DNA of 64,000 nucleotides from Plantago major (lineage: Eukaryota; Streptophyta; Magnoliopsida; Lamiales; Plantaginaceae). The stretch's first letter is position 1, and every line of letters begins with the position of its first letter. The DNA is taken from assembly GCA_026545765.1 (NCBI GenBank), contig CM048840.1:1447265-1511264 (forward strand). Direction: 5' to 3'. Below are positions 59,401 to 64,000 of this stretch, piece by piece. A program made the translations under genes and the position numbers. Under the pieces are notes generated by a model. That model saw only the letters and a list, made by a program, of their open reading frames with translations. It did no database searches and was not told the origin of the DNA.

Positions 59401-60199
59401 TCAGACAAAGTATGCAAAAGACATGCCCACAAAGTTCAATCTTAAGCCCTCTGAAAAGAATGCTAAGATACCTATGAGCATAGGAACCAAAATGACCTAT
59501 ACTAAATCAGATAAGAGTGTTGAAGAACACAAATATAGGAAATTAATAGGTTCACTACTTTCTCTTATTGCAAGCAGACCAGATATTCAATATGCAGTTG
59601 GAGTGTGTGCTAGATTTCAAACAAATCCAATGCAATCACACTACAACATTGCTATGAAAATATTAAGGTATGTGAAAGGTACAGTAAATGTAGGTTTGTG
59701 GTATCCTAAAGAAGGTGGATTGAGTTTGGCTGGTTACTCAAATGTTGACTATGCTGGATCAATGCTTGATAGGAAAAGTACCTCAGGAACTTGTCAGTTT
59801 CTGGGAACAAGACTTATCTCATGGTTTAGCAAGAAGCAAAACTCAATTGCAACTTCTACCACAGAGGCTGAATATATTGCTGCTGGTTGTTGTGCAACAC
59901 AAATTTTGTGGATTCAACAACAACTCAGAGATTATGGACTCAATGAAGAGAAAACTCCCATTTTCTGTGATAACACAAGTGCTATTGCAATCACACAGAA
60001 CCCCAAGTTCCATGCCAGAACAAAGCACATTGATGTTAGACACCACTTCATCAGAGACCATGTTGAAAAAGGCAATATAGAGATACTCAAGATTGGCACA
60101 GAAGACCAACTTGCAGATATCTTCACCAAGCCCCTACAAGAAAGCCGATTCTTGACCTTAAGACATAATCTTGGATTGATGGAGTTGCCTAAGGACTGA
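56466..60199 (+). pseudogene. copia pol polyprotein, degenerate
   Basis: Protease WLFDSGCGKHMTG (~56902). GAG-pre-integrase HLNFKSLNKLAKKELVVG (57316). Integrase core with VVVDDFSRFTWVVF, IRTDHGTEF and QQNGVAERKNRT (57540-57800). Reverse transcriptase with [36 protein letters not shown] and the intact active site YVDDIIFGS (59246). RNase H with TEAEYIAAG, FCDNTSAIAI and HIDVRHHFIRD, ending at 60199. Breaks: TGA at 57527 and 57834, frameshifts near 57230, 58475, 58780, 59000 and 59200. Confidence 0.9.
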
Positions 60200-61134
60200 A
60201 AAATGTCCTGAATCTCTAAAGTCAGAATTAGTAAGGGAGAAAAGAAGTAGGCCTCTGAGAACACGTTCTCAGAAAGCCAAGTTCATAAGAAGTGATGCAA
60301 ATGTTTCTGAGTAGCAATACTCAGAAAGGCAAAACATTTCTGGAACGGGTATCCAGAAAAGCAAAGGTTGGTACACACTCAATGAGTAAATAAGACTAGA
60401 ACTTACTTACTAAGAATGGGTCAAATACATTCAAACAACTGAAGTTTCTGATTCTTGAACTCAGAAAGCTATTTAGTCATAAAGAGAAAAGACACAAAGC
60501 CCGAAAAGGTATAAGTTACGAAGTCAAACTAGTCCAACGTCCTGTATCTTTACCATTTTCATGATAAAATATATAGATAAGGACTTGACATTCAGAATGA
60601 TAAGCTCAAACGATCAAAGTGTTCTCACTCTTTACTTAGTGACACAATGAATGTAGCATATTAAAAATCCATCAAGTCGGCACATTACCATTTGTTGATT
60701 GATATCATTACAAGATATTCAATATAAGCCCTTGATGTATAAACGTTTGATCTCAACGACTGAGATTAAAACAAAGCAAGTAATGTATGTTTAGAAATTC
60801 AGACGTGGCCCACTAAGCATTTAATGAAGTACAAAGGACGTACCACGCCTATGCAGATGCAAAGACACGCATTCATATTCAGCTATATGTATGTTGTATA
60901 TATGTATGTTTTGTCTGCTATATATATATATAGGAATTGGGCAAAAGACAAACACTTTTACCAAATCCGAAATTTCAAACTTGCATCAAAATAGCAAAAT
61001 CTCTCAAGATTTCTGCAAACCTCCTTCTGCAAACTCAACTTTTTGTGCTTAGTCTTCTGAAAAGATAAACTAATCTCAATTACTTGTGCAAAATCCTTCT
61101 GCAAAACCACTTATTCAAAACTTTATATAAAGAG
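60200..61134. other. Post-pol spacer of the copia element
   Basis: Non-coding. It contains repeated ctcagaaagc/ctgagaa words also seen in the LTR, and a short (TA)n at 60920. Confidence 0.5.
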
Positions 61135-62320
61135 ATGGCACCCAAGAAGATGACCACCAAGAACCCTAAGGCCGCATCATCTACTCCTGCTGAAAAGCAA
61201 GGAGGAAAAGAACTTAAGGTGTTGAATAAACGCCTTCTGGGAGAATTCACCCCTTCGGACTGGAACCCTAGTCATAAAATGAATTGGGGTGCATTCTTAG
61301 TGAAGAAATATGTACCAACAGTTATACCTTCAAAACCAGAAAGGAAACTGATATTGGGGATGTTGAAGAATTCCCATATCTCTGAGTTTTATCTGCTTGC
61401 ACCCAATGGCCTATCCACATTGGATGTCTTGAGTTCTACAACAACTCCAAAATCTTCACAAAGGTTGTGAATGATAAAGAAGAAAAGTACATGCGCATCA
61501 AGTCCAAGGACAAGAAATTGTTCTTGACTGCAATGCTTTCTGCAAATTGTTCCGATTGAAAAATCGAGGAACTATTGAAGATATCAACATCAAGGACGCC
61601 TCAATGATTCAAGGCGTCAAAGAACTTTTTGAGGCAATCCAGTTGGAAAATGCAAAAGGTTGCCCGTGAGACTTTATTCGAAAGCTATCGAACAAGTCAT
61701 CTTCCCAAACATTAGTACTGGCTCTCATCACAGTCCGTTGCTTTGATGGCAACAAAGGTGGAAGACCGGATAAGTATGGAGAGATGGATGATGATGCATC
61801 TTCCGAACGAGAAGAATGAAGGCGAAACCCACTTCAATTGGGGGAAGTACGCCTTCAACAAATTCCTTGGACATATTGAGGAATTTGAGCCCAAAATCAT
61901 CAATGGCCTTGTTGAGCCAAAAGCCAATATGCACTTTGGTCTCATGATATGTTACATTCTGGAAACCATGGGGATTACTCTTAGAGAGAAACAAGAAATC
62001 CTGTCACCAACTCCTTTTCGACACGCCTTTGAAGAAAAGGAGAGAATGCTTCCGCAAGTACTCGGAAAGGTGAAGAAACTACGGCATGGTGAGGAGGTTT
62101 CGAGCAAGCTCAAGCTAAACCTCCATTTGCCAAAAAAAAAGGGTCAAGGCAAAAGGACCTCCAAGTCCATAAACATTCAAGAGGCACAACCTTCCGAGAC
62201 AAGGTCTCGAAGATGTTGTTCGCCAGAAGGCGATTCGAAGCCCCAAGAATCAAAGCAGTCGCTCGAACTCTCCCGAGATGATAGAAATATCATAGATGGG
62301 TCTGACCAACACGTAATGTG
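61135..62320 (+). pseudogene. Extra ORF after pol (Sirevirus 3' ORF), 5' part
   Basis: Starts MAPKKMTTKNPKAASSTPAE. A first frame runs to 61470 (GEFTPSDWNPSHKMNWGAF). After shifts it resumes at 61743-62321 (HFNWGKYAFNKFLGHIEEFE, MHFGLMICYILETMGITL), ending in a basic Lys/Arg-rich segment. The position matches the additional ORF described after pol in Sireviruses. I cannot say what the protein does. Confidence 0.6.
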
Positions 62321-62951
62321 ATTCGAGGGACGATGAAGTAATCGCAAGCGTGCTCAAAAGATATAAGCTTGAGACCCGAGGAGCATCAAACTTAGCTCTT
62401 CGAAAGATAAGAGCCCCTCTTGCGGCCAGGAAGAAGAAGGCCAGGTGAGGAAGATAGAATGATGGAAGATCGACATTGCTTTCACATTCACAATACCAAG
62501 ACTCAATATTGTCAAGAAAACCCTGTTCTTGAGCAGTTCCTCAACCTTCGAGAGAGCTCAACTCGAGAAAGGGATCAAACCGAGATGGAGACTCGTAATG
62601 ATACTCTGAGGAGAACAACAATGAGCACAGAGAGACTGTGGATTCACCACAAGTCCAAAAGATCAATGATCAGCCTGACTCTTTTCAGGTAGCAAAAGTA
62701 GTTTATATCTAACTTGTCGACATTTCAATGTTAACTTGTTACTCATTAGCTTCATTTTGTTACAGGCCATATTGGAGACAAACTTTTAGGGGGAAGTTAA
62801 TTTGTCCACCCTTCTGAATGAAGAAGAGGTTTCTCCAACCTCAGAACAACAAGAAGAGCCATTCTCTGCATGTGAGTTATCTCTGAATAAGAAATAGCTT
62901 GCTTGAAAAATTAATATCTTGTGTTCTAAATTTCTTTTTGTCTTACTTTAG

Positions 62952-63549
62952 GCTCTAACTGAGGAAGTAGTGGTGGAGGGACCAACACTCCAAAACCAAG
63001 AAAATTCAGAAGCTGAAAAGCTTTCTGAAGAAGCATTTACTGAGCCTTCTGATGAGAAGGTAAGCACTCAGTAATAATCTTCTTCAAGAATGCTATGGAA
63101 ATCCCACTACTAAATCTCTTATGTTTGTTCTTACAGGCTCAGTCAGAAGAACAATTGGAAGGAGAAAAATTCTTGAAAACTCCTCCAATAGAAAGCTGCG
63201 AAACAAGCGATTCTGCGAAAAGGTGTCGAAACCCCTGTTTCGAGAAAGATCTGGAGCTTCCTCACTTGGAAGTAAGTGAAGTCTCAGAAAGCATCTCTCT
63301 ATTTATCTTTTCTGATAACGGTTTCTAAACATACTTGATTTTGTTTCTCAGGCTCAAGCAGAAAGAAAGGTTGTTGAGGATCAGACTTCTCCTCACAACA
63401 AGGTATCTGAGGCCTCTGTGCCAAAACAAGAGACAGTCCAAGCAAATGAGCCTGGTGTTTCTACACAGGTATGCTTAGAAAGCTTACTTTTGCACACAGA
63501 TACCAACTCAAGTGGTTTGAACAAAAATAACTTGATCCCTTTCTTTCAG
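62952..63549 (+). pseudogene. Phase-0 mini-exon series in the Sirevirus 3' ORF
   Basis: Three short exons, each opening with gct after a (t)ttNNag acceptor and each a multiple of three: 62952-63059 (36 codons), 63137-63271 (45), 63352-63468 (39). Donors are aag|gtaagc, gaa|gtaagt and cag|gtatgc. The products are acidic and Glu/Ser-rich (for example AQSEEQLEGEKFL). The next acceptor (63549) leads to gct taa, a stop. Confidence 0.55.
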
Positions 63550-64000
63550 GCTTAAAGTTTTGTGCCAGTTGATTTACTCAAGGCTTTCCAGAAGCACACT
63601 CTCAAGAAACATCAAAAGTGCCTCAAACAATGGCAGAAACTCAGAAAGGCTGACCTTTCTGAAATAGCACGAGTAATCGACGTCCCAGAAAAGAGAGCAA
63701 TAGCCCTAAATCTGGAAGACTACATCCATGCATTGTTCCCAACAGAGTCTTATTCTTTTGCCAATCTGATGCATGAAGACTTCAATCATGAAGTAGCACA
63801 AAAACTTCTAGCAGATTTCAAAACTGCGGATGCTCAAACCCAAGAGCAGATGGTAACCTATCCTGCATTGCCTAGTAAGCTCACTACTTACCCAGCTGAG
63901 CAAGAAGAAGTGAATGGGAGAATGATTACATTCCCAAATGTGATCAACTTGATTTCAGAAGATGAAGAAGAAATGGACGAGAATGATTATCAAGAACCCC
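63550..64000 (+). pseudogene. Sirevirus 3' ORF, continuation to window end
   Basis: After the stop at 63553 an open frame continues: FVPVDLLKAFQKHTLKKHQK and VPEKRAIALNLEDYIHALFP. It reaches the window edge with an acidic stretch (SEDEEEMDENDYQ). Confidence 0.5.

Larger units (their letters stand above)
53739..64000 (+). mobile_element. Ty1/copia Sirevirus-like retrotransposon (runs off the window)
   Basis: A 1,436-bp 5' LTR, a tRNA-iMet primer site, gag, pol in the order protease-integrase-reverse transcriptase-RNase H (copia order), then more than 3.8 kb of extra sequence after pol. A long region after pol with an additional ORF is typical of the Sirevirus (SIRE/Maximus) branch. Many stops show that it is old or inactive. 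Confidence 0.88.

Noticed and set aside
62786-62800. Polypurine-like ttttagggggaag, suggesting a 3' LTR start
   Set aside because: No LTR sequence follows and the ORF-like region continues. Multiple such tracts are known in Sireviruses.

Overview
This is nuclear DNA from a flowering plant, most likely a eudicot. Genes have many short GT-AG introns, intergenic DNA is A+T-rich, and plant transposable elements are dense and nested. The conserved genes (NIP7, a PDR-type ABCG transporter and non-specific phospholipase C) do not identify the species, and I do not name one.

Layout. (1) 1-8.9 kb: the 3' end of a non-specific phospholipase C (NPC) gene, and a second, decayed NPC copy at 6.7-8.8 kb. 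Between them lie a small EF-hand gene, a 5'-truncated LINE with a 16-bp target duplication, and a possible LTR remnant. (2) 9.8-10.4 kb: an intact NIP7 ribosome-biogenesis gene on the minus strand, with telo-box and site II motifs upstream. (3) 10.6-16.7 kb: a field of non-autonomous DNA transposons (PIF-like, hAT-like with a nested fold-back, MULE, Stowaway, Tourist). (4) 17.1-27.4 kb: a complete ABCG31-type full-size ABC transporter of 24 exons. All inferred exons join in frame to 1,423 residues, which requires one GC-AG intron. (5) 28.7-32.3 kb: a whole but internally deleted Ty3/gypsy element (Reina-like) with both LTRs and a 5-bp target duplication.

(6) 32.8-48.7 kb is the most interesting part. 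A MuDR-type transposase (+), a two-B3-domain protein (+), a double GRF-zinc-finger protein with a hydrophobic tail (-) and a DUF1985/Ulp1-protease-like protein (-) lie together with little else between them except later insertions (Harbinger element, Stowaway MITE, solo LTR). I suspect a large gene-bearing Mutator-like element or its remains. I could not find its ends.

(7) 48.8-64 kb: the left part of a Ty3/gypsy element (Tat-like by its primer site and antisense ORFs) with an 882-bp LTR. It is interrupted at 53.7 kb by a Ty1/copia Sirevirus-like element of the same family as the solo LTR at 40 kb. The copia element carries gag-pol with many stops, then a long extra region built partly of phase-0 mini-exons, and runs off the window.

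The genes do not form a pathway. The host genes (NPC, EF-hand, NIP7, ABCG31) are independent, and the rest is mobile DNA at several stages of decay.
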